The notes under the pieces were generated by a model, which searched no databases, was not told where the DNA came from, and worked only from the letters and a program-made list of their open reading frames with translations. Positions 28,127 through 38,078 of a stretch of 64,000 nt of DNA are shown one piece after another (position 1 is the stretch's first letter; each line of letters begins with the position of its first letter). Both the position numbers and the translations under genes were made by a program. Source of the DNA: Gracilaria domingensis (Eukaryota; Rhodophyta; Florideophyceae; Gracilariales; Gracilariaceae); the NCBI GenBank assembly GCA_022539475.1, contig VCMS01000365.1, positions 1 to 64,000 of the forward strand. The letters are read 5' to 3'.

Positions 28127-29728
28127 TCAAATCGATACAACCAGCACAGCAATCGTAGCACAAACCACCACTAACAAGAACACAGAGACAACATACAATC
28201 GCATCGTAGTCTCATCCGCCCGCCGCATAATCTCCTCGTAAGAATTAAAGGTACTCCTCAAAAACACCGCAGGCGGATAATACACCCCGGGAAACCGTTT
28301 CGCCAAAATGCTTCTCAAACCCATATTGAAAGCATCCCAGCGAGAAGGAACAGCCGCAATAACACTTCGCTGTGCAAATCTCATCAAAGCCGAAGTCTCC
28401 GGTTCTCGCAATCGCTCATATCTACCGGCAAGTTCCGAAGGCGTATCATCAATACCCCCTTCAACAAGGGTGTTTACGAACAAAAGCGCATCTTGAAGCC
28501 CTGCATTAAGTCCTTCTCCAACATCTGGGGGGAATGAATGTGCAGCATCGCCGAGGAACACAATGCCACTAGGATTCTTACCTTTCAAAGTTGTTGCGGA
28601 AAGCGACGCTCGTCGCGCTACACTTGGTAAGTTCAAGGGCTCAACAGATAGAAAAGTGGACAATGAATCCCTGTTTATAGCTTCTCGCGGGCGCAGCAAC
28701 GGAAGCTCCTTCTCGAAGAGATCAATGGCGGCGTTCGGGTCGTTAAGACGCCAAATGATGTGAGAGGGATGGGCTCGAACGGCAGCACGTACACCCCCTT
28801 GCTGCTTCATAACCTCATATGACTGCGGGAAGACGTCAAGCAAAAGAGAGTCTTCCATTTTGTTCGGATAGATTTTATGAAAGGTGTACATCATGTGATC
28901 TCCAGGTGCATATTGCTCGTCGTCAATGTGGTTATTCTGCTCGCTTTTGTAGAAGTCGTGATTCAATAGCAGAATTTTAGCTTGATAACGTTGAGCATAT
29001 GTTCGAACGGAACGACGTTCTAAACCGGCTGAGGACTTTAGTGGCAGGTGTTGTAGAAGCTGTGCACAGCGAGAGCGAACTCCATCACAGGCGAGAAGGA
29101 GACTCGTGTTGACGGTGATAAGGTGACCATCAAGAGATTCCAAGTGGAGTTGCAACTGACCATCCGCAAGGGTGTCAATGGCATCCAGAGAAGTTTCATA
29201 CAAAGAAGTGATTGACGACGCCGCATCAATCTCATCCCGACACAAAGAAACAAACAAATGGCGGGACAGCGAATAGGTAGCTTTCTTACCGGCACCCAAA
29301 CTACCCAGTGTTGTAATCTTCCAAGACCCATCACTCTGTCGAAAATGTCTCTTCATCGGAAACGATCTAGCACCAATAGACTGAACTTTTTCAAGAAGAC
29401 GCGGCAAATGGGAGAGCGCCTGTTGCCCTCTATTATTAATGCCGAACGAATATGAGCGAGAGGACTGAATCGAAAGGTGACGGGGCGTGATGTCGATGAG
29501 GGTGACGGGGATATTGTGCTTCTGTAAGAGGAGCGCGAGCACGCAGCCTACGGGACCGGCGCCGAGAATGACGGGATTGGCATCGCGTATGGATGGCGCG
29601 ATGGAGCGCGGGCGTGCCGAGCAGATTGGGGTGCGGCTGCGGGTGGTGGCGGACAGAGAACGGCGGCGGCGGGCGGGAAGGGTGGGGATGGGGGCAAACG
29701 CCCCCGGAGCGAGGCGCTGGACGAGCAT
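28127..29728 (-). CDS. KMO/UbiH-type FAD-dependent monooxygenase
   Basis: 533-aa intact frame. Residues 1-45 are rich in Arg, Ser, Ala and Pro, like an organelle transit peptide. The Rossmann FAD site GAGPVG is at 56-61, the DG motif (LLACDGVRSR) at about 215 and the second FAD motif GDAAHSFPPDVGEGLNAG at about 393-410. RSYSFGINNRGQQAL near residue 91 resembles the flavin-near motif of kynurenine 3-monooxygenase (RSINLALS.RG..AL). A C-terminal hydrophobic helix (about 510-533) would anchor it to a membrane, as in KMO. The family hydroxylates aromatic rings using NAD(P)H and oxygen. KMO is one candidate; a ubiquinone- or pigment-pathway hydroxylase is another. The N-terminal leader is unlike animal KMO, so plastid or mitochondrial location is possible. 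Confidence 0.85.
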   Translation of the reverse strand: MLVQRLAPGAFAPIPTLPARRRRSLSATTRSRTPICSARPRSIAPSIRDANPVILGAGPVGCVLALLLQKHNIPVTLIDITPRHLSIQSSRSYSFGINNRGQQALSHLPRLLEKVQSIGARSFPMKRHFRQSDGSWKITTLGSLGAGKKATYSLSRHLFVSLCRDEIDAASSITSLYETSLDAIDTLADGQLQLHLESLDGHLITVNTSLLLACDGVRSRCAQLLQHLPLKSSAGLERRSVRTYAQRYQAKILLLNHDFYKSEQNNHIDDEQYAPGDHMMYTFHKIYPNKMEDSLLLDVFPQSYEVMKQQGGVRAAVRAHPSHIIWRLNDPNAAIDLFEKELPLLRPREAINRDSLSTFLSVEPLNLPSVARRASLSATTLKGKNPSGIVFLGDAAHSFPPDVGEGLNAGLQDALLFVNTLVEGGIDDTPSELAGRYERLREPETSALMRFAQRSVIAAVPSRWDAFNMGLRSILAKRFPGVYYPPAVFLRSTFNSYEEIMRRADETTMRLYVVSVFLLVVVCATIAVLVVSI

Positions 29729-29953
29729 GGGAGGCCAGGGCGCGTGAAGGTGGCGATCAAAATGGCGCGGTACAATCTGGCCCTATATTAGAAGCGCGCG
29801 TGCTCATTCGAAGGGGGAGATCGCTCAGCATTGCTGGCGCTACCGTCGGTACTGTACTGCTTTCGTTTGGATCAATAGACATTGCCTCATCATGTTATGA
29901 TAACATTCGTTGCGAAAAAGTCTCTTTACGACAAGGGCGACCGCATACCAATC

Positions 29954-30532
29954 TCAATCTGGAGAGAAAGAAAGCGCCACGCCATTGATACAATATCGCA
30001 ACCCAGTAGGTGCAGGTCCGTCTTCAAAGACGTGGCCCAAATGCCCGCCACATCTCGCACAAGACACTTCCTTCCTCAACAGAAGACGATCGCTAAAGGA
30101 CTGCTTCACGCGAACGCGTTTCTCCAAAGTGGCAGTAAAAGAAGGCCATCCAGTCCCCGAGTTAAACTTGGCCTCTGACGGGAACAGAGGCGCCTGACAA
30201 CCAGCGCAGCAAAACGTCCCGACACGCTTCTCGTCGTTGAGCGCCGACGTGAACGGCCTTTCTGTGCCGTGTTCGCGCAGTACGTAGAATTGGGCGGCCG
30301 TCAGTCGGTCGCGCCATTCCTCTTCGGTGCGCGGCAGAGAGCTGTCGGACGCGGCGTGCGCGGCGGTGATGGTGGTGGAGACGAGTGGCGTGATGGTGAC
30401 CAGTTTGAGAAGGGCTCGGCGGGAGAGATGTGCAATGCGGCGAGGAGGCCGGTGTTGCGATGGCGGTCTTGGCGGCTGGCGCGAGTCACCTGAGGCGCCA
30501 ATGGCTTGGAAGCTGAACGCGACGCGAAACAT
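29954..30532 (-). CDS. MSRB: Peptide-methionine (R)-S-oxide reductase, probable thylakoid lumen
   Basis: 192 aa. The MsrB domain occupies about 65-192, with two structural zinc CxxC pairs (C109/C112 and C158/C161), the GTGWPSF motif (127-132) and the catalytic Cys181 in RYCINGVALSF. It reduces methionine-R-sulfoxide in proteins. The first 60 residues form a two-part leader: an Arg/Pro/Ser-rich transit-like segment, then SRRALLKLVTITPL...AAHA-A, a twin-arginine motif, hydrophobic core and Ala-x-Ala cleavage site. That is the layout of thylakoid-lumen proteins carried by the Tat pathway, so I infer a plastid-lumen repair enzyme. It lies 226 bp upstream of the FAD monooxygenase on the same strand. 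Confidence 0.92.
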   Translation of the reverse strand: MFRVAFSFQAIGASGDSRQPPRPPSQHRPPRRIAHLSRRALLKLVTITPLVSTTITAAHAASDSSLPRTEEEWRDRLTAAQFYVLREHGTERPFTSALNDEKRVGTFCCAGCQAPLFPSEAKFNSGTGWPSFTATLEKRVRVKQSFSDRLLLRKEVSCARCGGHLGHVFEDGPAPTGLRYCINGVALSFSPD

Positions 30533-31958
30533 GACAGGCCAGCGCTCAATGTGGATCCGCGCTTCTCGCGGACTGCGTGTGTGCTGCAGCCGCTTCCGCC
30601 GAGCTCGGTACTCTGTAGCGAGATGCGAAGGCTAGCAGGCAGCAGAATCGAAATTGGCGATTTGATCCGGTTTCCAGTGCTCTCTGATTTACGACCTAGT
30701 CTTCAAAGTGATCACCGCCGTTTCTCTCTCTCTCTCTCTCTCTTTATCAGTTATGGGTGCAACAGCCTAATTCCGGCGTGCTACCGCCCTTTCTCACCAC
30801 CAAGTTACATGTAGATACTTGGAACCTATTGAACTTATCCTCAATTACACCACAATCATTGTGGCACAATGACGTGAACGCAGCCGCAGCTCAACCTCGA
30901 CCTCCAAGCACAATTGTGTCCGGATCGCGTGCGCAATGGCCTGCCTGAACGGACAGCAATAAACCTCGAGCGCATTCTCAGTTTCTGAAGGTTTCACGAA
31001 TACAATTCTTGTCTGTCCCAGGGCCGATGGCCCGTCTGAGTGTCGACGCCGTCTGCAGATGGACAAAATCTGCGACGAATCACGCTTTCTCGCACTACAA
31101 TTGGCTCTCACATCCGAACGGGTTCTAGTCGTGAAGGCAGGGCCGATGCTCTACCATGTCTCATATCAGCTGTTGTTGGGCTGGTCGAAGTCCTCGCAAA
31201 TCGCCTCTTGGCTTTCCGTGAGCGACATATTAAAAGCCGTTCAGCATATACCGTTCGTTTTGCGAGGCTCGCGTGCAGTCGTGACCTCATCTGCTCCCAT
31301 GCTGTTTTGGTCGTTCTCAAAGTGGGGGGAACTTATTAACGGTGAGTAAGTGACTCCAATGCTCTCCATGTTGATGGCCCATAAGTGAATTATTGAATTC
31401 AGGACATGAGCTTGGAACGGTCGTGAATCTGCGACACAGACAACATGCAGTATGTTTTTTTTTTGGGATTCGTCTATAGTATACATACATGTCGAAGGGT
31501 AGAGGATCAGCTCTGTGCTTGCAAATGCACCGCTTTCGTGTTGAGAGCTATGACCTTGTAACCTTTCATTGTCATGATGCAAGGACACGGGCCTTGCATC
31601 TTGTTCAAAGCATATCACCAGAATCCTGTGAAAGGCTGTGTAGATGGTTTTGTGTTCCTGGAAACGTTTTGCCGGTAAACTCGATGGCATAGAGACCTTG
31701 AAGGCGGAAATTTGCACAAGGACAAAGCGACTATTCATCGAGCGTATGCACTGCCGAAGCACCATATCCACAGCCAGTCAGAGACAAAGTGGAGGGGTAG
31801 GTCTCAATCGATGAGATGGTTTGTTCCCCACCACTGCCTTCATTCGCTGAGTATGTCATTTGCTTTAAAACTGTACTGTGAGCTGAGGTGGATCGACAGT
31901 GTGCAGCGAAACAGATATTCTGCTTTGGGGTTCGCAATGAAGGTTCGTGGTTCGCGGT
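30533..31958. other. Spacer, no convincing gene
   Basis: Contains a (CT)n microsatellite at about 30723-30744 and several short overlapping frames on both strands (the longest about 176 codons, minus strand 31241-31771) of unconvincing composition. Confidence 0.45.
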
Positions 31959-33146
31959 TTAGGGACGGATAGGGTACAACGTCCCACCTATAGGCTTCAG
32001 TTCTGATGGTGGGAAGTTTCTGGTCTGTTGCTCTCCTTTAGAAGTGTTGAAGATCGGTCCCACATAGACCTTGTCATCTGCCATCCGTCTTGCATCTCCA
32101 TGGTTGCGTTCAAGCAATGTGTTCTTATGTAAGAAGTTCTGCATCTTAGATTTTTCATGCACTTTCGACCAAGGACCCATGATAGCTCGATAGTCCGGTC
32201 GACCATTCCTCCCGTTCGGCATTCCTTTCGGAAGGGTAATGCGATTATGTGCTATTAAGTTGTTTCCAAGGTCGCCAACATGAAAACTTATTTCTTGTCT
32301 GAAATCATTGTCGAAGAACACGTTGTACTCTGCCCGATTCCCTTGCATAGATATGTGTCGAAGCTGAGTTGCTTTTGACTTTGTGATAAGATTATCCCGT
32401 CCTAAAATAATCCAGTATCCATGAGAACCCCCATGTTTGTTATGCACGCGATTGACGACAACATTTCGCATGGTAATGTGTTCCCCGGCACAGCGAAGAG
32501 GAAAGTCAGCGCTGTCTAGGATTCTTACGTTTTCGATCCAGCAATCCCTTGATAGCTTGGAGAAGTACACAGAAATGTTGTCGTTTCCTGGTAATTCTTG
32601 GTTTTTCTTGTTGGTACCAAAGTTCCACTTGTATTTGGGCCTTCCCCATACACCTCTGATAGTCATCCGATACAGTCCACTATTCTCAATATCACCTACG
32701 TAAAAGGCTGAACGGGACGTCATGTTGACGACACAAAGAACACCATTTCGACTCTGTCCTTTGATAATGATGTTGCTCTCCATTCGAACTCTATCGTTGA
32801 TATCATATATTCCATTTTTAAGAAGCAGCACTCGATAGTTTCCTCCATTATCCTCAAGATCCAGTTTAAGCTTGTTAATATTCTCATTGATATCTTCACT
32901 GCTTCCACCGTTAAGTACGACGTCAGCTTTAACATGGCGAAGATCTGGGATTGGTTTTCTCGTTCCAGCCTTGGACCATCGTTTCATTTGAGGAAAGGAA
33001 ACGGCATTACTCTCGATGGCTTCTTGATCAAATTTATTTCGATATTCACTTTTTCTGTGTCGCATGACAAATATCGTCCATATTCCGAGCACAAGTGAAA
33101 AGGAGTACCTCATATGCAGTTTACTGACTTTCAAAGAGGAATTCAT
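31959..33146 (-). CDS. Membrane-anchored or secreted parallel beta-helix protein (pectin-lyase-like fold)
   Basis: 395 aa; the second Met (residue 12) may be the true start, since it leads straight into a hydrophobic segment (MRYSFSLVLGIWTIFV) followed by basic residues, a signal-anchor pattern. The rest is a series of short turns rich in Asn, Gly, Ile and Val (YRVLLLKNGIYDI, NIIIKGQSRNGVLCV, WIENVRILDS, ITMRNVVVNRV, LIAHNRITLP), typical of right-handed beta-helices of polysaccharide lyases, epimerases and glycosidases. Family-specific segments such as QEISFHVGDLGNN and RAIMGPWSKVHEKS look catalytic-domain-like, but I cannot assign an activity. A cell-wall polysaccharide-modifying enzyme in the secretory pathway is the most natural guess. 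Confidence 0.65.
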   Translation of the reverse strand: MNSSLKVSKLHMRYSFSLVLGIWTIFVMRHRKSEYRNKFDQEAIESNAVSFPQMKRWSKAGTRKPIPDLRHVKADVVLNGGSSEDINENINKLKLDLEDNGGNYRVLLLKNGIYDINDRVRMESNIIIKGQSRNGVLCVVNMTSRSAFYVGDIENSGLYRMTIRGVWGRPKYKWNFGTNKKNQELPGNDNISVYFSKLSRDCWIENVRILDSADFPLRCAGEHITMRNVVVNRVHNKHGGSHGYWIILGRDNLITKSKATQLRHISMQGNRAEYNVFFDNDFRQEISFHVGDLGNNLIAHNRITLPKGMPNGRNGRPDYRAIMGPWSKVHEKSKMQNFLHKNTLLERNHGDARRMADDKVYVGPIFNTSKGEQQTRNFPPSELKPIGGTLYPIRP

Positions 33147-34765
33147 GAGACAAAAGCAGCTTCAGTATGTGAGCATGGTACACATAGGTATGGAGCAAGT
33201 TGTTGCCAAGTTATAAGAGGTGCAACCTGCCCGGATCAAACTCTCCATGGTCTCTTTCTTTGTTGTTGCTACTCTCGAGGTTTCCTGAGTTGCCAATTTC
33301 GATAATGACAAAAAGTTATGCTTTTGTTCTTTTCACGAGGAGATAATTATTGGTCAACGAAACGCTCATCTCGAATAGTTTTTGCGCGTCCTTGCGGGGA
33401 GACGCGAGAGATGTTTTCTGAACGTGATAGATGACTTTTGCCGGAACTTGTGGGTCAGCTGGCACCATTTGGTGCATACGCGAAAATAGTCACCGTTGAA
33501 GATGAAACTATGTTGACATGATTGCTGGCTCTATGTTATAAGCGAAGATCAGTAATTCGCTATATCTTGTTTACACGCACCGTAAGTGCCGTCCTTCGAT
33601 AAAAATGGGAGACGCTTGGCGATTGTCTAAGCGCGTCGACATGTAGACGCTGGAATACCTGAATTGCAATTAGAAAAGGGCAAAAACCCAGAGGGAGGAG
33701 CATTAAAGCTTGTGTCTGAAGTTGGCTTCTTCAAATAGTTCTCTAGCTGGTATCGGGCTTTTGTGTCCAGTTAGAGATTTGAAGAGCTCATGCGCTGCGC
33801 CGCAATTCGAAATCGTGTGTGACTTGTGAAAACCCAACATCATGTGTTGCTTATTCGTAGGGTGTGAAATACAATGACAAGCTCGTAGCTTAGAAGTCTA
33901 CAACGTAATCTGATTCGGGGGACAAAAAGTCCTGACATACGCTAGTGTGAGAAGCTACTCTTTTCCAAAACGGGTTCCAATCGCACCGGGAGAAATTCTC
34001 TTAACGGGTCCTGTGCTCACCGGTCATTTTGCCCACATAGAACACGGTCATTTTGTTCGTCATGAATGTCGAAGATGATCTTGTTTGGATGTTTTGGTCA
34101 TGGTGGAGTCATCTATGCGAAACGATGTCTACTAGATACCTTTGCTTGGGATACGAAGTTCGTACCGTTGATAACATACCAAACTGGTTTACAGAGTACT
34201 ACAAACTTCGTACTACGAATTTCGTAGTACGAACGGTCTGTGCCGTATGTGCTTCGTACTACGAAGCACATACGGCACAGACCGTTTCGTTGTGACAAAC
34301 GATACGTAGCAAACGCACACAACAAGGAAGGCGCCCATTGGGCGCGATGCTGCTTAAACGTACTGTAAAGTTCGGTACGTGTACAGGGTATCAAAAACCC
34401 GCAACAATGACAGGTAAAAAGGTTCTCTGCAGTTTGCCTTTACGTGCTGTCAGACGTCATTTACCTGAGGAACAGCGATGATTCGACGCAGGCTGTTTCG
34501 TCACGAAGGCGTGTGCGCTTTCTCACTACATGTGACTTGCATCTCCACGCCATCGCGGATCAAAGTTGGTCGACGAGCCGTGTTTGTCGCGGTGGTAATG
34601 CGTATCATGTGCAGCATGACTCTGGGGAATACAACTTCTTGCCGCACTCAGTGGATGATGGTTCTCAAGATGAAAAAAAGTACATGTCATTCCCTATTAT
34701 CATTCTATTCGTGCGAGGAGACAAATTCTTCTCGAGGGCAACATCTATCACCATCGCCGCCTGTG
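33147..34765. other. Spacer with palindrome cluster, no gene seen
   Basis: About 1.6 kb between the divergent beta-helix and carbonic anhydrase genes. Only short frames. A striking cluster of palindromes lies at 34152-34285 (listed separately). Confidence 0.5.
34152..34285. repeat. Cluster of nested odd-centred palindromes
   Basis: TACGAAGTTCGTA at 34152-34164; TTCGTACTACGAA at 34207-34219, its complement at 34221-34233 and again at 34253-34265. 34207-34233 is a perfect palindrome with 13-bp arms and a 1-nt centre; 34233-34285 is another with 26-bp arms and a 1-nt centre. No gene overlaps convincingly. Confidence 0.9.
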
Positions 34766-34773
34766 TATAAAAG
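34766..34773 (+). promoter_or_regulatory. TATA box of the carbonic anhydrase gene
   Basis: TATAAAAG, 126 bp upstream of the bases just before the ATG at 34899. Confidence 0.75.
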
Positions 34774-34898
34774 AAGAACCACAGTTTCCAACCCTTACCC
34801 TCGCCGGATCGAAAATCATACACAACAAGCGACCTGAAGTTCACCACGTTATCACTCAATCAGCACGCTACCGAGTAGGATTCTTTTCCATTTCAACC

Positions 34899-35807
34899 AT
34901 GAAGCATATGATTTTTCTTTTCTCGTTCTTGGTTGCTACCCATGTAGCACTCGCGTCTTTTGTCATAAAGCCAGTGATTCGATCAGACGAAGCGGGAGGC
35001 TATTCCTACAATCGAGCTGCCGATAATGGTCCTTCTCACTGGGACTCGCTCGACGAGGGCTACGGCAGTTGCTCCGCGGGTCATCATCAGAGCCCAATCA
35101 ATGTCGCTGCCGGAGGCGTTCATAACGTCGATTGGCAGAATGCACCATCGGTTAGGCCTCATACTGGTGTGTTCTCATTCAACAACGGAACTTCTAACTT
35201 TGCGCTGCAATGCGACACAGAGACAAGATGTGGACATACCATGTATAACGGAAAGCGTTTTGACGTCGTAAATCTTCATTTTCACTCACCTAGTGAACAC
35301 ACTGTGAATGGAAAGCATTATCCAGTGGAGGCTCATATGGTTCATAGCTCCTCTGATGGTTCTCTCCTTGTGATCAGTACTTTGTTCACAGATAAAACTA
35401 TATCGAAACATGAAGATCAGAACGGGTTATTGAGTCCTCCCACATCCGTCAACCACGGTGAGAGAGAGTTTCATTCTATCGTGAACCATATCCAGCATGA
35501 AAGGCATACCTTCCCGGTTCATATGCCGTCTTTCATCGGGCGTCGTGGATATTGCATATACCAGGGCTCCTTGACAACGCCTCCTTGCTCTGAGGAAGTC
35601 ACTTGGCTAATTGCAATCCAAGAACAGGCCGTAAGCTCAAGTGATGTTGAATCTTACATTGAGTTCGCTGCGAGTGCTGAATTTGGAAACAATCGACCAG
35701 TTCATCGTTTAAATGGCAGAGAAGTTACATGCATGAGGCCGCCGAGACATCCTTTGTCCAACTACTTTGCACGCTTTCATAATTTCTTCTCGCGCTTTAA
35801 CTTCTAG
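34899..35807 (+). CDS. Secreted alpha-carbonic anhydrase
   Basis: 302 aa with a signal peptide (MKHMIFLFSFLVATHVALA, then SF). Alpha-class motifs in order: Y...W.....C....QSPINV, the zinc histidines in NLHFHSPSEHTVNGK and VEAHMVH, LTTPPCSEEVTW, and NNRPVHRLNGR near the end. The two conserved cysteines (in YGSCSAG and TPPCSE) form the disulfide usual in extracellular members. It interconverts CO2 and bicarbonate outside the cell or in the secretory pathway, which in algae often supports inorganic carbon uptake for photosynthesis. Length and motifs are complete. A stem-loop-capable sequence (GTTCTC...GAGAAC, 35807-35832) overlaps the stop codon. Confidence 0.95.
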   Translation: MKHMIFLFSFLVATHVALASFVIKPVIRSDEAGGYSYNRAADNGPSHWDSLDEGYGSCSAGHHQSPINVAAGGVHNVDWQNAPSVRPHTGVFSFNNGTSNFALQCDTETRCGHTMYNGKRFDVVNLHFHSPSEHTVNGKHYPVEAHMVHSSSDGSLLVISTLFTDKTISKHEDQNGLLSPPTSVNHGEREFHSIVNHIQHERHTFPVHMPSFIGRRGYCIYQGSLTTPPCSEEVTWLIAIQEQAVSSSDVESYIEFAASAEFGNNRPVHRLNGREVTCMRPPRHPLSNYFARFHNFFSRFNF

Positions 35808-36765
35808 TTCTCAGCCGATCAGCGGCGAGAACAAACTTTTTTGCTTTCGCAATACTAAACTAAAACATACTTAACTATTTGTTTGCTACACAACATTATG
35901 CAGCCAAGTAAGGCGTCCCCCGTTTAACGATATGAACCTCCGAAGAGAGGTCGAGGATAAACCAATAGATTTTCTCAACACTGAGCGCCAACGGAAGATT
36001 TGCAAAGTACAGAGCGCTGTTTTCGATTATGTAGCATGCGTTCTGCGTAGCCTTCTATCCCTCACACAAACACGGAATCTGCTGCTGTACATTTAGCATA
36101 ATATTCCACGACCCTTTATGCAGAGAACAATTTGTATGGTTTGTTCCCGAACATGTGCAAATGAGGGCGTTAAGCTCCCGAATGAAATTTTGTTCCCGAT
36201 ACAGAACAGAACGAGAGGCGGTATGATGAAAATCCGTGGCAACAAACTTCCGGTTTTGATTCGAGTTACATTTACAATCCAGTGGAATCTGTTCTAAACA
36301 GCCAAATCCAAGTCAAGGATTAGAACATGAGCTCCAGGACACTGAGAACATATCAGGCTGAAAAATGAATGTTCAGGTACGGAAATCTTTGGGTACCACT
36401 GAGAAGAACAAGACTTCCTCTAAGGGCCGTGATGCGTACTCTGAGGAAACATTTATGCGTCTGATGCGAAACTCTTCCTGTAAGCCCTCTTCATGTTGCA
36501 CCTGTGGGTTCGAGTGCATGTATTTTATGACCAGGGAAAGACAACCGAGGCCCCTGGCACGCCTCACCGCTGAGATTTCATTCGTGAATGACTTTCAAGC
36601 TGCTTTCAATCTGCTTTCAATCTGATGCTTTACAGGCATGGGTGCCAGAAGATGTGATTTGTACTCGCTCTTGCGACAGTGGTTAAACAGTGTAATCAAG
36701 TGCATCCACAACTCACAGCGCGGTGTATGATATCTGCATCGCTCTCGAGACTAGCCGTGAACGGC
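35808..36765. other. Spacer, no convincing gene
   Basis: Short frames only. A TTGTTCCCGA word recurs near 36141 and 36192. Nothing else recognised. Confidence 0.45.
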
Positions 36766-37113
36766 TCAGGGGGGCTCTGCCGTTGAACGCGCAGTAGATA
36801 CAAGCGTACGCCTGTCGTTGCTCAGTTCAGAGACACGAGGGACTTCCGCGGATGCAGGCGGAGACTCAATCTCATGCACAAGCGGTAAGCGGCATCTCCA
36901 GTCATGCAAGTGCGCCGCCACATCCAATAGCGAGATTGCACGTTGCACAAGTGGCAACAACACGTCAGCCCCTGTCACGCCTTTGACACGGCAAGCGCAA
37001 TATCGCACGGCGCATCGCGTATAAAACGCGCCATCGCTATCGTCCGTACCACGCATCAACGCGTCTCCAAGTCGCCAAACGGCGCTTCTTCTTGCAAGCG
37101 ACTCAACACTCAC
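36766..37113 (-). CDS. Hypothetical 115-aa protein (doubtful)
   Basis: The frame encodes a Leu/Ala/Arg/Val-rich product (VWRLGDALMRG, LLPLVQRAISLLDVAAHLHD) with plausible helices. It has no recognisable domain, and the TATA box assigned to the Cys/Pro-rich gene lies within it, so both cannot easily be right as drawn. Possibly a small gene divergent from the repeat protein; possibly chance. Confidence 0.25.
   Translation of the reverse strand: MSVESLARRSAVWRLGDALMRGTDDSDGAFYTRCAVRYCACRVKGVTGADVLLPLVQRAISLLDVAAHLHDWRCRLPLVHEIESPPASAEVPRVSELSNDRRTLVSTARSTAEPP
37020..37026 (+). promoter_or_regulatory. TATA box of the Cys/Pro-rich gene
   Basis: TATAAAA flanked by GCG/CGC, about 140 bp upstream of the ATG at 37161. 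Confidence 0.5.
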
Positions 37114-37160
37114 AAGCGGGAGGGAGCGGAGTGAGAGAGATAGAGGGAGAGTGAGACGCG

Positions 37161-37442
37161 ATGTGCGGGTGCTGCCGACGCCGCTGTGTCACGGTGAAGG
37201 CGTGCTGCCCAAAATGCCCCTCGCCGCCGCCGTGTCCGGAGCCGCCGCCATGCCCTGAACCACCGCCATGCCCGGAGCCTCCGCCGTGTCCGGAGCCACC
37301 ACCATGCCCCGAGCCACCGCCGTGCCCGGAGCCGCCGCCATGCCCCGAACCACCGCCATGTCCTGAGCCACCGCCGTGCCCACCTCCCAAGAAATGCTGC
37401 TATCGGAAGAAATGTTGTTATAAGAAGCGATGCTGTTGTTGA
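37161..37442 (+). CDS. Small Cys/Pro-rich repeat protein
   Basis: 93 aa: a Cys-rich start (MCGCCRRRC, KACCPKC), eight exact PPPCPE hexapeptides (nt 37224-37367), then a Lys/Cys/Tyr tail (KKCCYRKKCCYKKRCCC). No signal peptide. Across the eight 18-bp units the DNA varies only at third positions (CCG/CCA/CCT, TGT/TGC, GAG/GAA) and the peptide never changes, which picks out this frame as the coding one. The minus-strand Gly-His-rich frame over the same DNA is its shadow. Cysteine content suggests metal binding, disulfide cross-linking or lipidation; a polyproline rod with Cys ends would fit a structural or membrane-tethered protein. No family recognised. Confidence 0.65.
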   Translation: MCGCCRRRCVTVKACCPKCPSPPPCPEPPPCPEPPPCPEPPPCPEPPPCPEPPPCPEPPPCPEPPPCPEPPPCPPPKKCCYRKKCCYKKRCCC

Positions 37443-38078
37443 TGAGACATATTGCCATGTTATCGACACTTTCCTTCGTATGTTAGTTTGTTGGGCGATA
37501 GTGGGGCGGTGGTTGTCCGCAAAGTCCTTCAGCGTCGGGATCAGGGCTTCAGTGGTTCTGGCTTGCGTATTGCGCGTGCTGAGAAACACTCAAAGAGCAC
37601 TGCAGGAAGGTGAGATGCAGCCGATGATGACTACACAAGTGTAGCGACCACTTGTTGGAGATGCACTTCTTTCGCATATCACACTCTCGAGACAAAAAGA
37701 AGCCATCAATTAAACCAACATACAACCAACCTTGCAGTGTTAATTGTCATGCGCAATCATGTAGAGATTCATTCATAATCGTCACTCAGAATCATCATGA
37801 TACTGTTAGACCGGAGCTGCTCAGGTTGCGCTATTCCCTTGCATTCGGAGGGAAATTTCATAGGAATACGATGCACGGGCCTGGTACAACCGCACCTCCC
37901 ACGCATCGGGGCCGCGTCCTCTGTCCCCGCGCTCAGGGCTCTAGCCTGAGTCCCACTCGCCACTTGACTTCCGTCAGTTACCCTCGCTGCTCGGTCGCTG
38001 GCATGAACAGCAAACGACGCTCCCGCCGGCTACGCAACGGTTTCCTGCCAGATTGAGGGCATTCGAAAACCATCAAAC
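37443..38078. other. Intergenic
   Basis: Short frames only (one of about 134 codons at 37652-38056 has unconvincing composition). No TATA box was seen for the following TIMP-like gene. Confidence 0.45.

Noticed and set aside
31241-31771. 176-codon minus-strand frame
   Set aside because: No motif or signal peptide and atypical composition; probably chance in a spacer.
34113-34394. Short frames across the palindrome cluster
   Set aside because: Palindromes generate mirrored frames on both strands; no protein features.
37224-37367. Could the 18-bp repeats, the U3 44-bp repeats or the palindromes be a CRISPR-like array?
   Set aside because: There are no unique spacers between identical repeats, no cas genes, and a eukaryotic context; these are coding repeats, a minisatellite and inverted repeats respectively.
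37103-37390. Minus-strand frame encoding (GHGGGS)n
   Set aside because: Repeat-unit variation is synonymous only in the plus PPPCPE frame, so the minus frame is a shadow.
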